Assembly (NCBI RefSeq): GCF_009687885.1
Contig: NZ_BLAF01000026.1
Coordinates: forward strand, 93,355 to 157,354
DNA: 64,000 bases
Direction of reading: 5' to 3'
DNA from: Acrocarpospora pleiomorpha
GTDB taxonomy: Bacteria > Actinomycetota > Actinomycetes > Streptosporangiales > Streptosporangiaceae
The notes under the pieces were generated by a model, which saw only the letters and a list, made by a program, of their open reading frames with translations, searched no databases and was not told the origin of the DNA. Position numbers and translations under genes: made by a program. Below, piece by piece: positions 8,443 through 17,022 of this stretch (the first letter of the stretch is position 1; every line of letters begins with the position of its first letter).

Positions 8443-9342
8443 ATGGAGGTTTCGGTGGTTGAGGAGATGGTTGCGGAGTTTGAGCGGTATTTGCGGGTGG
8501 AGCGGGATTTGTCGCCTCATACGGTGCGGGCTTATCTGGGGGATGTTGGTTCGTTGATCGGTCATCTTGAGGGTGCGGGGGTTGAGGGGCTCTCGGGGTT
8601 GGATATCGGGGTGCTTCGGGAGTGGCTGGGCGATCAGCATGGGGCGGGGAAGGCGCGGGCCACGTTGGCCAGGCGGGCGGCTTGTGCGCGGGTGTTTACG
8701 GCCTTCTGCCATCGGCGGGGATGGCTGGACGATGATCCTGGCTTGCTGTTGGGTTCGGCGAAAGCCGGGAGGAGTTTGCCTGCGGTGCTCGATCAGGACG
8801 AGGCGAGGGCGGCTCTGGACTCCGCTGGGGCCGATGATCCAAAAGAGTTGCGGGATCAAGCTGTCCTGGAGTTGCTCTATGCCACCGGCATCCGGGTGAG
8901 TGAGTTGTGCGGGCTTGATGTCGACGATGTCGATCGGGAGCGGCGTACGTTGCGCGTCCTCGGCAAGGGAAGGAAGGAACGGGTGGTTCCTTTCGGGTTG
9001 CCCGCACTGCGTGCGTTGGACGCGTGGTGTATCCGCGGACGTCCCCTCTGGATTCGAGAAGGCACCGGTCCTGCCTTGTTTCTCGGAATCAAAGGCGGCC
9101 GGCTCGATCAAGGCACTGTTCGCCGCGTCGTCCATGCCCGCCTGACCGACACCGGTGTAACTGACCTAAGCCCGCACGGCCTCCGACATACCGCCGCGAC
9201 TCACCTTCTAGAAGGCGGAGCCGACCTCCGAAGCGTCCAGGAGATTCTCGGTCACGCCTCCCTCGGCACCACCCAGATCTACACCCACGTCTCCATCGAA
9301 CGTCTCCACACCGCCTACCGCCAAGCCCACCCACGCGCCTAA
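8443..9342 (+). CDS. xerC: XerC/XerD-type tyrosine recombinase
   Basis: This 299-residue recombinase has a SAM-like N-terminal core-binding domain (about 8-90) and a complete catalytic domain. The catalytic set is visible: Arg151 (ATGIRVSEL), Lys175 (LGKGRKERVVPF), His245 and Arg248 (SPHGLRH), His271 (ILGHASLG) and nucleophile Tyr280 (IYTH). The length and the location between dprA and rpsB fit the chromosomal XerC that resolves chromosome dimers at dif, rather than a phage integrase; no attachment site is visible beside it. The ATG is preceded by GGGTGAGGG. Wobble use changes along the gene, G/T-rich in the first half and C-rich in the second. Confidence 0.9.
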   Translation: MEVSVVEEMVAEFERYLRVERDLSPHTVRAYLGDVGSLIGHLEGAGVEGLSGLDIGVLREWLGDQHGAGKARATLARRAACARVFTAFCHRRGWLDDDPGLLLGSAKAGRSLPAVLDQDEARAALDSAGADDPKELRDQAVLELLYATGIRVSELCGLDVDDVDRERRTLRVLGKGRKERVVPFGLPALRALDAWCIRGRPLWIREGTGPALFLGIKGGRLDQGTVRRVVHARLTDTGVTDLSPHGLRHTAATHLLEGGADLRSVQEILGHASLGTTQIYTHVSIERLHTAYRQAHPRA

Positions 9343-9359
9343 CCGCAAGAAATGCCTGT

Positions 9360-10136
9360 TCAGGGCTGGTGGGCTCGATTGACGTACTCGACGAGGGCGA
9401 TTATGCGGTCGGGGGGCCAGGGGAGGCGGGCGGCGAGTTCGGTGCTGTTGTCCTGCCACATTTGGCGGGCGGCTGCTGCGGTTTGTTCGCCCTGTTCGGC
9501 TGGGGGGTGGAAGCGGGCGCCGAGGGCTTGGTAGCGGGCGATCAGGTCGGCCACCTGGGGGTTGTCGGTGGGGGTGTTGGCGGCGACGTGTGGGAGGAGC
9601 TCTTCGACCAGGGCTGCCCATTCGTGTTTGGCGGCTTCGATGGCTTCGGGGCCCAGGGCGGTGCGGCGTTGGGCCAGTTGGTCGCGCTGTTCCTGGGTGA
9701 AGTAGGTCTCGTACACAGTGATCAACTCCAGTGTTGACATGAATTGGTCTGGGTTGGGCATCTGGCGGGCGGTGATGCGTTGGAGCAGGCCGTCGATTCG
9801 GGTGCGTAGCTCGTTGATTCGAGTGGCTTGGGCGGTCAGGCCGTGTAGTTGGGCGGTCAGGAGGGCGTGCAGCGCGGTGAGTTCGTCGTCCTGGTCGGCC
9901 AGGACGGAGGCGATCTCGTCCAGGGACAGGCCGAGTGCGCTGAGGGCGCGGATTCGGTAGAGGCGTCGTAGGTCGTGTTCGGTGTAGCGGCGGTGCCCGG
10001 ATGCTGTTCGTTCATGTGGGGTGAGGAGGCCGATCTGGTCGTAGTGGTGCAGGGTACGGACGGTCAGTCCGGTCGCTCGTGCCAGTTCGCCTACGCTCCA
10101 TCGACGTTTGTTGTCGGCCTCGATCACGTCTTTCAC
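9360..10136 (-). CDS. MerR-family regulator with TipAS-like C-terminal domain
   Basis: This 258-residue regulator has an N-terminal MerR winged helix (WSVGELARATGLTVRTLHHYDQIGLL, then SGHRRY), a dimerisation coiled coil (about 85-130) and a C-terminal TipAS-type antibiotic-recognition domain (about 140-255). TipA proteins activate promoters on binding thiopeptides and other amphipathic drugs. The start is GTG at 10136, overlapping the TGA of the upstream M23 gene by 3 bases, so the two are translationally coupled. It ends close to the convergent xerC gene. Confidence 0.9.
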   Translation of the reverse strand: MKDVIEADNKRRWSVGELARATGLTVRTLHHYDQIGLLTPHERTASGHRRYTEHDLRRLYRIRALSALGLSLDEIASVLADQDDELTALHALLTAQLHGLTAQATRINELRTRIDGLLQRITARQMPNPDQFMSTLELITVYETYFTQEQRDQLAQRRTALGPEAIEAAKHEWAALVEELLPHVAANTPTDNPQVADLIARYQALGARFHPPAEQGEQTAAAARQMWQDNSTELAARLPWPPDRIIALVEYVNRAHQP

Positions 10137-10705
10137 GGTAGGACCTGACGTCGCGTGAGGTGCAAGGGGAAGAGGCGGACTTCGCCGTGGCCCAGGAGGA
10201 GGAGAGGGTCAAGGTAACGGTCGGCGCGGATGAGGCCCCAGTGGAGGCAGGTCGCGGGGCAATGAGGGATCGGGTGACCGGTGATCCTTCCTATCGGGGT
10301 TCCGGGGGAGACTGGCTGGCCCGTGTGGACGGTCGGATCGACAGGGAGATAGGTCGTTCGCAGGCCGTTGGCGTGGGTGATCGCGATTGCGGTCAGGCCG
10401 CCGACCTTGCCGGCGAATGTCACGACACCAGCGCCTGCGGCCATGACGGCTTGCCCATGATTGGCCTTGAGGTCCACACCCCGATGGCCGGGGAGCCAGC
10501 GATAGGAAGGCGGGTCGAACCTTCGCACGAGGCGTGGATTCGACAACGGCCAGGTCCATCGAGGGGCGCGGCGGCTGGCGGCATTGGCGCGTAGATAGAG
10601 ATTTGAGACGGCCGGGAGTAGGTGCGGATTCGGGGGCGCTGGGTCCTGGGGATGGGGGGTGAGGAGGGCTGGTGTGAGGAGGGTTGCCAGGATCCATGCG
10701 GGCAT
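10133..10705 (-). CDS. Secreted M23-family metallopeptidase-like protein
   Basis: This 190-residue protein has an N-terminal hydrophobic signal (MPAWILATLLTPALL) and a compact LytM/M23 fold. The first metal motif is intact as GHRGVDL (His74, Asp78). In the second, the usual HxH reads Cys153-Leu-His155 (TCLHWGL), so the metal-binding His remains but the general-base His is Cys. The family cleaves peptidoglycan cross-links; the substitution makes activity uncertain. It lies directly upstream of, and overlaps, the MerR gene in one transcription unit. Confidence 0.85.
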   Translation of the reverse strand: MPAWILATLLTPALLTPHPQDPAPPNPHLLPAVSNLYLRANAASRRAPRWTWPLSNPRLVRRFDPPSYRWLPGHRGVDLKANHGQAVMAAGAGVVTFAGKVGGLTAIAITHANGLRTTYLPVDPTVHTGQPVSPGTPIGRITGHPIPHCPATCLHWGLIRADRYLDPLLLLGHGEVRLFPLHLTRRQVLP

Positions 10706-10809
10706 GCGGGTAAGGGTGCACGGCTGGGAGGGAGGAGGAGCTTCCGAATGAGGTTCTGTGGATAACCCTGTGGGCTGTGGATAAAAGCTGTGGATAACTG
10801 GGGTGGCTC

Positions 10810-12345
10810 GTGGCTGATGGCGGACTGATCGCAGGTGGGATGGGTCCCGGGGAAGTTGGGGCGCTCGTGGGGGAGTTGGGGCGGGCGGCTGGGGTTGTGC
10901 TGCCTGATGTGTGTGTTCTGGGGTCGGATCTGGTGTTTGCCTCGGTGTTCAGGGTTGGGGTGTTGGCGGGGGCCAGTGTTGGGGCCTTCACGGCGGCGGT
11001 GGCGGCGTTGTGGGGTCGGAGGACGGGGTTGCGGCCGCGGGTCTCGGTGGATGTACGGCATGCGGCCGTGGCGTTTCGAAGTGAGGGATATTTCCGGATC
11101 AATGGTGAAGCGCTGAGCTTGTGGGCGTCGTTGTCCGGGGACTATTCGACGGCTGATGGGTGGGTGCGGCTGCATTGCAACTTTGATCATCATCGGGATG
11201 CGGCGTTGCGGGCGCTGGGGGCTGGCCGGGAGTCGCGGGAGGGATTGGCCAGGGTTTGCGCGGGTCGTACCGCGTTGGAGGTTGAAGAGGCGGTTACGCG
11301 GGGTGGGGGATGCGCGGCCGCGATGCGGACGAGGGAGGAATGGCGGGATCACCCGCAGGCTGTGGCTGTTGCGGCGGGACCGTTGGTATCGCTTGGTCGG
11401 CTGGGGCGGCGGTCGCAGTCAGGTGTGGCTCGTGGTGTGCATGGGGTTCCGCGTTTCGCTGGAGATGCGCAGATGCGGGGTGGGGAACCTGGGTTTGCTC
11501 GTGGCTCGTGGCCACTGGAAGAAATCGGGGAACCCAGGTACGGGCGTGATCCGGGATCGATGGTCGAGGTTGGGAAAGTCGGATCCGGTGGGGATGGGCG
11601 GCCCTTGGCGGGGGTTCGGGTGTTGGATCTGACTCGGGTGATCGCGGGGCCTGTGGCGGGGCGGGTTCTGGCGGCGTACGGAGCGAATGTGCTGCGGGTA
11701 GGTGCCGAGGATTTGCCTGAAGTGCCGGGACTGGTGGTGGAGACCGCGTTCGGGAAGCGGTCTTGTCATATTGATCTCCGGGTTGAGTCGGAGAAGTTGT
11801 GGGAGTTGGTCCGAGGCGCCGATGTGATCCTGCGGGGGTATCGGCCCGGGGCTTTGGAAGGGTTTGGGTTCGCGGCCGATGAGCTTGCGAGGGTGCGCCC
11901 GGGGATCGTCGTGGTGGATATATCGGCGTATGGGGTGAAGGGGCCGTGGGCGGGGCGGCGGGGTTTTGACAGTCTGGTCCAGATGGTGTCCGGGATTGCC
12001 CATGAAGGGGGCGATGGGAGTCGTCCCGGGCCGTTGCCGTGTCAGGCGCTTGATCATGCGACCGGGTATCTGGCCGCGTTCGCGGCGGTTGCTGGGCTGC
12101 TGCGCCGGGCTGACGAGGGCGGCTCCTGGCATGCTGAGCTGTCGCTGGCGAGGACGGCATGGTGGCTCGACGAGTTGGGGCGCGGCGAACCCGGCGCGGA
12201 ACCCTACGCCGATGACCTGCTCGACACCATGGGCAGCGTGTTCGGGGAGCTCACTTTTGTCCGGCCTCCGGGATCGATCGAGGGTGCGGAGCCGTACTGG
12301 GCGAGTCCGCCGCCTCGGCGTGGGGAACATGCGCCCGCTTGGTGA
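10810..12345 (+). CDS. CoA-transferase family III (CaiB/BaiF) protein with rearranged domains
   Basis: This 511-residue protein contains the family III signature PLAGVRVLDLTRVIAGPVAGR near residue 265. The GFDSLVQMVSG block follows, then QALDHATGYLAAF, whose Asp is the likely acyl-carrying residue. The first half (about 60-190) resembles the C-terminal part of the same family (TADGWVRLHCNFDHHRDAALRALG, GGCAAAMRTREEWRDHPQ). The order is therefore C-terminal-like piece first, then the N-terminal-like piece. The family moves CoA between carboxylic acids; the substrate is unknown. GTG 10810 is the start used. The 3' end overlaps the convergent MFS gene by 95 bases. Wobble positions are strongly G-biased. 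Confidence 0.82.
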   Translation: MADGGLIAGGMGPGEVGALVGELGRAAGVVLPDVCVLGSDLVFASVFRVGVLAGASVGAFTAAVAALWGRRTGLRPRVSVDVRHAAVAFRSEGYFRINGEALSLWASLSGDYSTADGWVRLHCNFDHHRDAALRALGAGRESREGLARVCAGRTALEVEEAVTRGGGCAAAMRTREEWRDHPQAVAVAAGPLVSLGRLGRRSQSGVARGVHGVPRFAGDAQMRGGEPGFARGSWPLEEIGEPRYGRDPGSMVEVGKVGSGGDGRPLAGVRVLDLTRVIAGPVAGRVLAAYGANVLRVGAEDLPEVPGLVVETAFGKRSCHIDLRVESEKLWELVRGADVILRGYRPGALEGFGFAADELARVRPGIVVVDISAYGVKGPWAGRRGFDSLVQMVSGIAHEGGDGSRPGPLPCQALDHATGYLAAFAAVAGLLRRADEGGSWHAELSLARTAWWLDELGRGEPGAEPYADDLLDTMGSVFGELTFVRPPGSIEGAEPYWASPPPRRGEHAPAW

Positions 12346-13684
12346 GCGGTGACCACCAAAGGCACGGAATCGTCAGTACGGCACCCGCCGCGCACACCCA
12401 CATCGCCGGACGAAGCCCAAGAAACTCCCCAAGCACTCCACCCAGCAACCCGCCCAACGCCATCACCCCCTGCGTGGCGAAGTTGATCGAGGCGTTGACC
12501 CTGCCGATATACGCCTCCGGGGCCTCGCGCAGCGTGGCCGCCCCCGAGCAGACGCTGAAACACACCACGGCCACACCCACCACGACCTCCGACACCGCGA
12601 TCAAGCTGGAGACCAGCCAAACGGGTCCGGACAACGCCGCCATCGTGACGAACCCAACCGGAAAGAACAGCACCGACCCGAGCAGCACCCGATTCCCACC
12701 GAACCGGCGCTCCAACCGGGGCGCGACGACCGCGCCGAGCAGCCCACCCGCACCGAACCCCACCACGGAGATCCCGACCAGCCACCCCGGCAGCCCGAGC
12801 ACATTGACCGCGTAGATCACATAGACCGCCAACTGCGCGGCCCCGAACAGATTGACCGTCATCCCGGCCAACGTGAGCGCCCGCAGGACCGGATGGCCGA
12901 CAAGAGTCCGGATTCCTTCGCCTATCTCCCGAACAAGCGTCCGACGAATCTCCCGAACAAGCGTCCGGCGACCGCGAGTCGCGTGGCCGGACGGCCGGTC
13001 CGGCTGAACCTGCTCGTGACCGGACTGATCAGGGTCGGACTGATCAGGGTCGGACTGACTACGACCGGACTGATCGTGAAGGGTCTGAGGAGTCGGCTCC
13101 GGGGCGCGAATCGACCGTAGGCACACGGCCGAGACGAGGAACGAGATCGCGTCCACGATCAACGCCAGTGGTGCGGTCAAGACGCCGACCAGCAAACCCG
13201 CAAGCCCAGGACCGCCCAGTTGCGCGACCGCGAACACGGACTGGAACCCCGCGAGTGCGGCGGTGCGCTGATGTTCGGGAACCACGCTGGTCAGGTGAGG
13301 TGTGTTGAAGTTGCGGAACACCACGGTGCAGGTGCCCACGATCAGCGCCACCGCGATCAGCCAGGGCACGGTGAGCCACCCCGCCACCCACGCGATGGGA
13401 ACGGTCAGCACCGCGCTCCCCGCCACGACCTCGCACCCGACCATCACCGGCCGCCGCCGCGCGATCCGATCGGCGATGGCCCCCACGGGTAACCCCACCA
13501 GCAGAAACGGCAGCGAAGCCGCCGCCGTGAGCAGGCCCATCTGCAGGGGAGAGGCGCCGAGCAAGATCACCGCAGTCAGCGGCACGGCAAGCCGCGACAC
13601 CTCACTCCCCACCTCGGTGACCGCCCGCGCGCCCCACAGAAGCCGATAGTCCCGCTGTCTCCGAAGAGGAATCGTCTGAAGCAT
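12251..13684 (-). CDS. MFS exporter (EntS/MFS_3 type)
   Basis: This 477-residue exporter has twelve predicted membrane segments with the MFS loop motif GAIADRIARRRP between helices 2 and 3. It is of the MFS_3/enterobactin-exporter type common for drug or siderophore efflux. The central cytoplasmic loop (about 205-255) carries short in-frame duplications. TLVREI occurs twice, and SDPDQ is tandemly repeated through a perfect 15-base duplication at 13021-13050. It is divergent from the ArsR gene with two operator-like palindromes between them, so substrate-dependent derepression is likely (inference). The 3' end overlaps the convergent CoA-transferase gene by 95 bases. Confidence 0.9.
   Translation of the reverse strand: MLQTIPLRRQRDYRLLWGARAVTEVGSEVSRLAVPLTAVILLGASPLQMGLLTAAASLPFLLVGLPVGAIADRIARRRPVMVGCEVVAGSAVLTVPIAWVAGWLTVPWLIAVALIVGTCTVVFRNFNTPHLTSVVPEHQRTAALAGFQSVFAVAQLGGPGLAGLLVGVLTAPLALIVDAISFLVSAVCLRSIRAPEPTPQTLHDQSGRSQSDPDQSDPDQSGHEQVQPDRPSGHATRGRRTLVREIRRTLVREIGEGIRTLVGHPVLRALTLAGMTVNLFGAAQLAVYVIYAVNVLGLPGWLVGISVVGFGAGGLLGAVVAPRLERRFGGNRVLLGSVLFFPVGFVTMAALSGPVWLVSSLIAVSEVVVGVAVVCFSVCSGAATLREAPEAYIGRVNASINFATQGVMALGGLLGGVLGEFLGLRPAMWVCAAGAVLTIPCLWWSPLTKRAHVPHAEAADSPSTAPHPRSIPEAGQK
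12924..13050 (-). repeat. Short in-frame tandem duplications inside the MFS loop
   Basis: ATCTCCCGAACAAGCGTCCG occurs at 12924 and again at 12948 (24-base period). The 15-mer CGGACTGATCAGGGT occurs at 13021 and 13036. Both periods are multiples of three, so they lengthen the loop without breaking the frame. Confidence 0.85.
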
Positions 13685-13688
13685 ATTA

Positions 13689-13726
13689 TGAAGCTAATCC
13701 TTCACAACTATGAAAGCAACCCTTCA
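13689..13726. promoter_or_regulatory. Twin palindromic operator between the MFS and ArsR genes
   Basis: Two related imperfect palindromes lie in the 71-base divergent gap. TGAAGCTAATCCTTCA is at 13689-13704 (TGAAG-N6-CTTCA) and TGAAAGCAACCCTTCA is at 13711-13726 (TGAA-N8-TTCA). Their spacing is 22 bases, about two helical turns. The region is unusually A/T-rich for this genome. This is the expected form of an ArsR-family operator controlling both genes. Confidence 0.65.
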
Positions 13727-13755
13727 GATATGGCAGGAAGGTACGGTGGGGGGCC

Positions 13756-14772
13756 ATGACGACCGAGAAGCCCGGGGCCCGACACCACCCAGAGGACCCC
13801 GCTCTCGGCTCGGACTCACCCCACGGGGGTTCGCGGTCCGAGCGGAAGCCCGCGAAGCCCCAAAGGTCGGCCTCTGGGGGAGTCGGTTCGCGGTCCAAGC
13901 AGAAGCCCGTGACGTCGGGAATGCCGGGCTCGGACTCGCCGCGAGTCGGTTCTCGGTTCGAGCAGGAGCCTGCGACGCCCCAAAGATCAAGGTCGGACCC
14001 GCCAGGAGCCGGTTCGCTGTCCGAGCGGGAGCCCGCGATGTCGCGAATGTCAGGGTCGGACTCGCCTGGAGTCGATTCCCCGTCCGACCAGTCTGTGATG
14101 TCGCCAACGTCAGGTTCAGAGTTGCCCGGCGTCGGTTCGCGGTCAGAGCCCGGGTCTCCGACGAGGCGGCTGTCAGAGCAGGAAGCCGAGCGGTATCGCC
14201 TGCTTACCGATGATGTGGGGGTCTTGCGGGCCATGGCCCACCCCGCTCGGCTGGCGATCTTGACTCGGCTGCAGACCGAAGGGCCCGCTACCGCCACCGA
14301 ATGCGCCGAGGTCGTCGGGCTATCGCCGAGCGCGTGCAGCTATCACCTCCGGATGCTGGCCAAACACGGCTTCGTCGAGGACGCTCCGGCGCGCGGCGAC
14401 GGGCGGGAGCGTGTCTGGCGGGCGCTTCAAAGAGGGTGGATGCTTCGCGACCCGGACCACGGCGAGCTCACGCCCGATCTCCTCGCCGCGCAAGGCGCGG
14501 TCATCGAAACCGTGCTGGACGACGCGCGGAAGCGACTCGCCGATTATCTCGGCCAGTCGGCGCGCGAGTCGTCCGAGTGGCGGTCCGCCGCCGCGCTCAC
14601 CCACTCCGTCCTGCTGGCGGACGCCGACGAGCTCCGCGAGATCAGCGCGCGAATCGCCGAGATCCTCGCCCCCTACAAAGTCGTGTTCCGCGACCCTGCG
14701 GAAGCCCCCACGGGAGCGCGCCTCGTGGAGGTCCATCTCCGGCTGTTCCCGCGAGCCCGGAAAGCCGAGTAG
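13756..14772 (+). CDS. ArsR-family regulator with repetitive disordered N-terminus
   Basis: The C-terminal 200 residues form an ArsR-type winged helix. VLRAMAHPARLAILTRLQTEGPATATEC is followed by the recognition helix SPSACSYHLRMLAKHGFVED. An effector/dimerisation region resembling the UCP/HTH_20 type (about 230-330) follows. The first 135 residues are Ser/Gly/Pro-rich and built from about six 21-residue repeats around GSRSEREPA. I see no Cys metal site of the classical arsenic type, so the signal is probably organic. ATG 13756 follows a G-rich ribosome site. Divergence from the MFS exporter suggests that it represses that exporter. Confidence 0.85.
   Translation: MTTEKPGARHHPEDPALGSDSPHGGSRSERKPAKPQRSASGGVGSRSKQKPVTSGMPGSDSPRVGSRFEQEPATPQRSRSDPPGAGSLSEREPAMSRMSGSDSPGVDSPSDQSVMSPTSGSELPGVGSRSEPGSPTRRLSEQEAERYRLLTDDVGVLRAMAHPARLAILTRLQTEGPATATECAEVVGLSPSACSYHLRMLAKHGFVEDAPARGDGRERVWRALQRGWMLRDPDHGELTPDLLAAQGAVIETVLDDARKRLADYLGQSARESSEWRSAAALTHSVLLADADELREISARIAEILAPYKVVFRDPAEAPTGARLVEVHLRLFPRARKAE
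13800..14150 (+). repeat. About six 63-bp in-frame repeats in the ArsR gene
   Basis: The encoded anchors GSRS, GSRS, GSRF, GSLS, DSPS and GSRS fall at residues 25, 44, 65, 86, 107 and 127. That is a spacing of 19-21 residues, or roughly 63 bases. Flanking segments such as SDSP and EPATPQRS recur with them. Confidence 0.7.
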
Positions 14773-14920
14773 CGGGGTCAAGGCCATTCATCGGGATCCT
14801 CAGGAACGCCCTTGAGCCAGGCCCGGAAAGCCGCGTAGCGGGGTCAAGATCTTTCCTCGGGATCCTCAAGAAACGCCCGTGAACCAGGCCCGGAAAGCCG
14901 GGTGGCGGGGTCAAGGCCCC
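14755..14920 (+). repeat. 66-bp tandem repeat spanning the ArsR stop codon
   Basis: Units begin with GCCCGGAAAGCC at 14755, 14821 and 14888. The first two are 66 and 67 bases long and share the internal GGGATCCTCA block; the third is truncated after about 33 bases. Unit 1 contains the last codons and stop of the ArsR gene, so the repeat spread from coding into leader DNA. It ends about 180 bases before rpsB. Confidence 0.85.
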
Positions 14921-14945
14921 GGTCAACTGAGGGTACGGATCCGGG

Positions 14946-14951
14946 TAGACT
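14946..14951 (+). promoter_or_regulatory. Candidate -10 element of an rpsB promoter
   Basis: TAGACT at 14946-14951 fits an actinobacterial -10 element; no convincing -35 is visible at 17-18 bases. A start near 14958 would give a leader of about 140 bases that includes the hairpin at 14998-15035. Confidence 0.35.
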
Positions 14952-14997
14952 GTTCGGTGGCCTGCGGCATGTGGGCCGAATTCGCACGCCCACCACA

Positions 14998-15035
14998 CGA
15001 ACCGTTCCCTCGGTCCATCTGGCTGGAACGGTTCG
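14998..15035 (+). promoter_or_regulatory. rpsB leader hairpin
   Basis: CGAACCGTTCC pairs perfectly with GGAACGGTTCG over 11 bp with a 16-base loop. It lies 64 bases before the rpsB start and has no U-tract after it. It may be an autoregulatory S2-binding or attenuation structure; function is inferred only from position and stability. Confidence 0.5.
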
Positions 15036-15099
15036 GGGCGTCAGGGCGGGGGCCGCACGGCTCTCGCGGAACAACCGAGAACCATGGAGGACCATTTCA

Positions 15100-16014
<915 letters not shown>

Positions 16015-16039
16015 CCGGATCAGGCACAGCAAGCTCCAC

Positions 16040-16074
16040 CGGGTGGGCGCGTCCAAAGCGGAAACGCCCACCCG
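16040..16074 (+). terminator. Hairpin between rpsB and tsf (attenuator)
   Basis: CGGGTGGGCG pairs perfectly with CGCCCACCCG over 10 bp with a 15-base loop, 26 bases after the rpsB stop. No U-tract follows. It probably acts as a partial terminator or processing site that sets the S2 to EF-Ts ratio. Confidence 0.55.
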
Positions 16075-16104
16075 CTCCACGACGAAAACCCATGAGGAAT
16101 GACA

Positions 16105-16935
16105 ATGGCTTCCGTGAACATGGCCGATGTCAAGCGGCTTCGTGAGCTGACCGCCGCCGGCATGATGGACTGTAAGAAGGCGCTGGAGGAGTCCGAGGGC
16201 GACTTCGACCGCGCGGTCGAGCTCCTGCGTCTCAAGGGCGCCAAGGATGTCGGCAAGCGGGAGGCCCGCACGGCCTCCAACGGCCTGGTCGCTCTCCAGC
16301 AGGAGGGTGACGCCGCCGCGCTGCTCGAGCTCAACTGCGAGACCGACTTCGTCGCCAAGGGCGAGCGTTTCCAGCAGCTCGCGGCCGAGATCGTCGCGCA
16401 CATCCTGGCCACCCGCCCGGCCGACGTGCCCAGCCTGCTGGAGTCCGAGCTGGCCGGAAAGTCGGTCAAGGAGCACCTGGACGAGGCCAACGCGGCTCTC
16501 GGTGAGAAGATCGAGATCCGCCGGTTCTCGGTGCTCGAGGGCGGCTACATCGGTGCGTACATGCACAAGACCGACCCGCAGCTGCCGCCGGCCGTCGGCG
16601 TGCTCGTCCAGCTGGACTCGGCCAACGCCGAGGTCGCCAAGGACATCGCGCAGCACGCCGCGGCGATGGCGCCGAAGTATCTGGACCCGACCGCCGTCCC
16701 CGGCGAGGTCATCGAGAAGGAGCGCGCGCTCTTCGAGGAGATGACCCGCGAGGAGGGCAAGCCCGAGCCCGCGATCAGCAAGATCGTCGAGGGCCGGATC
16801 AACGGGTGGTACAAGGACTTCACGCTGCTGGAGCAGGCGTTCGTGAAGGACAACAAGAAGACCATCAGGAAGTACGCGGACGAGGCGGGCGTCAAGGTGC
16901 TGGCCTTCACCCGCTTCAAGGTCGGCCAGGCATAG
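16105..16935 (+). CDS. tsf: Elongation factor Ts
   Basis: This 276-residue EF-Ts has the N-terminal signature MADVKRLRELTAAGMMDCKKALEE and the exchange-core blocks ELNCETDFVAKGERF and YIHxxxxxGV-like YIGAYMHKTDPQLPPAVGVLV. It recycles EF-Tu by displacing GDP. The ATG at 16105 follows GAGG by 7 bases; an ATG six bases earlier is less well placed. It lies downstream of rpsB and upstream of pyrH, the universal actinobacterial order. Confidence 0.98.
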   Translation: MASVNMADVKRLRELTAAGMMDCKKALEESEGDFDRAVELLRLKGAKDVGKREARTASNGLVALQQEGDAAALLELNCETDFVAKGERFQQLAAEIVAHILATRPADVPSLLESELAGKSVKEHLDEANAALGEKIEIRRFSVLEGGYIGAYMHKTDPQLPPAVGVLVQLDSANAEVAKDIAQHAAAMAPKYLDPTAVPGEVIEKERALFEEMTREEGKPEPAISKIVEGRINGWYKDFTLLEQAFVKDNKKTIRKYADEAGVKVLAFTRFKVGQA

Positions 16936-17022
16936 TCTGGGGGCAGTCCCCGTGAAACGCCTGAGGAGCTGACCCACGGACACCCGCTCAGCTTGAACCG
17001 CCACACCGAGGAGGCCGCCGAC

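Noticed and set aside
8443..9342. Possibility that the tyrosine recombinase is a prophage or island integrase
   Set aside because: Length, position between dprA and rpsB and the absence of a tRNA, attachment repeats or phage genes favour chromosomal XerC.
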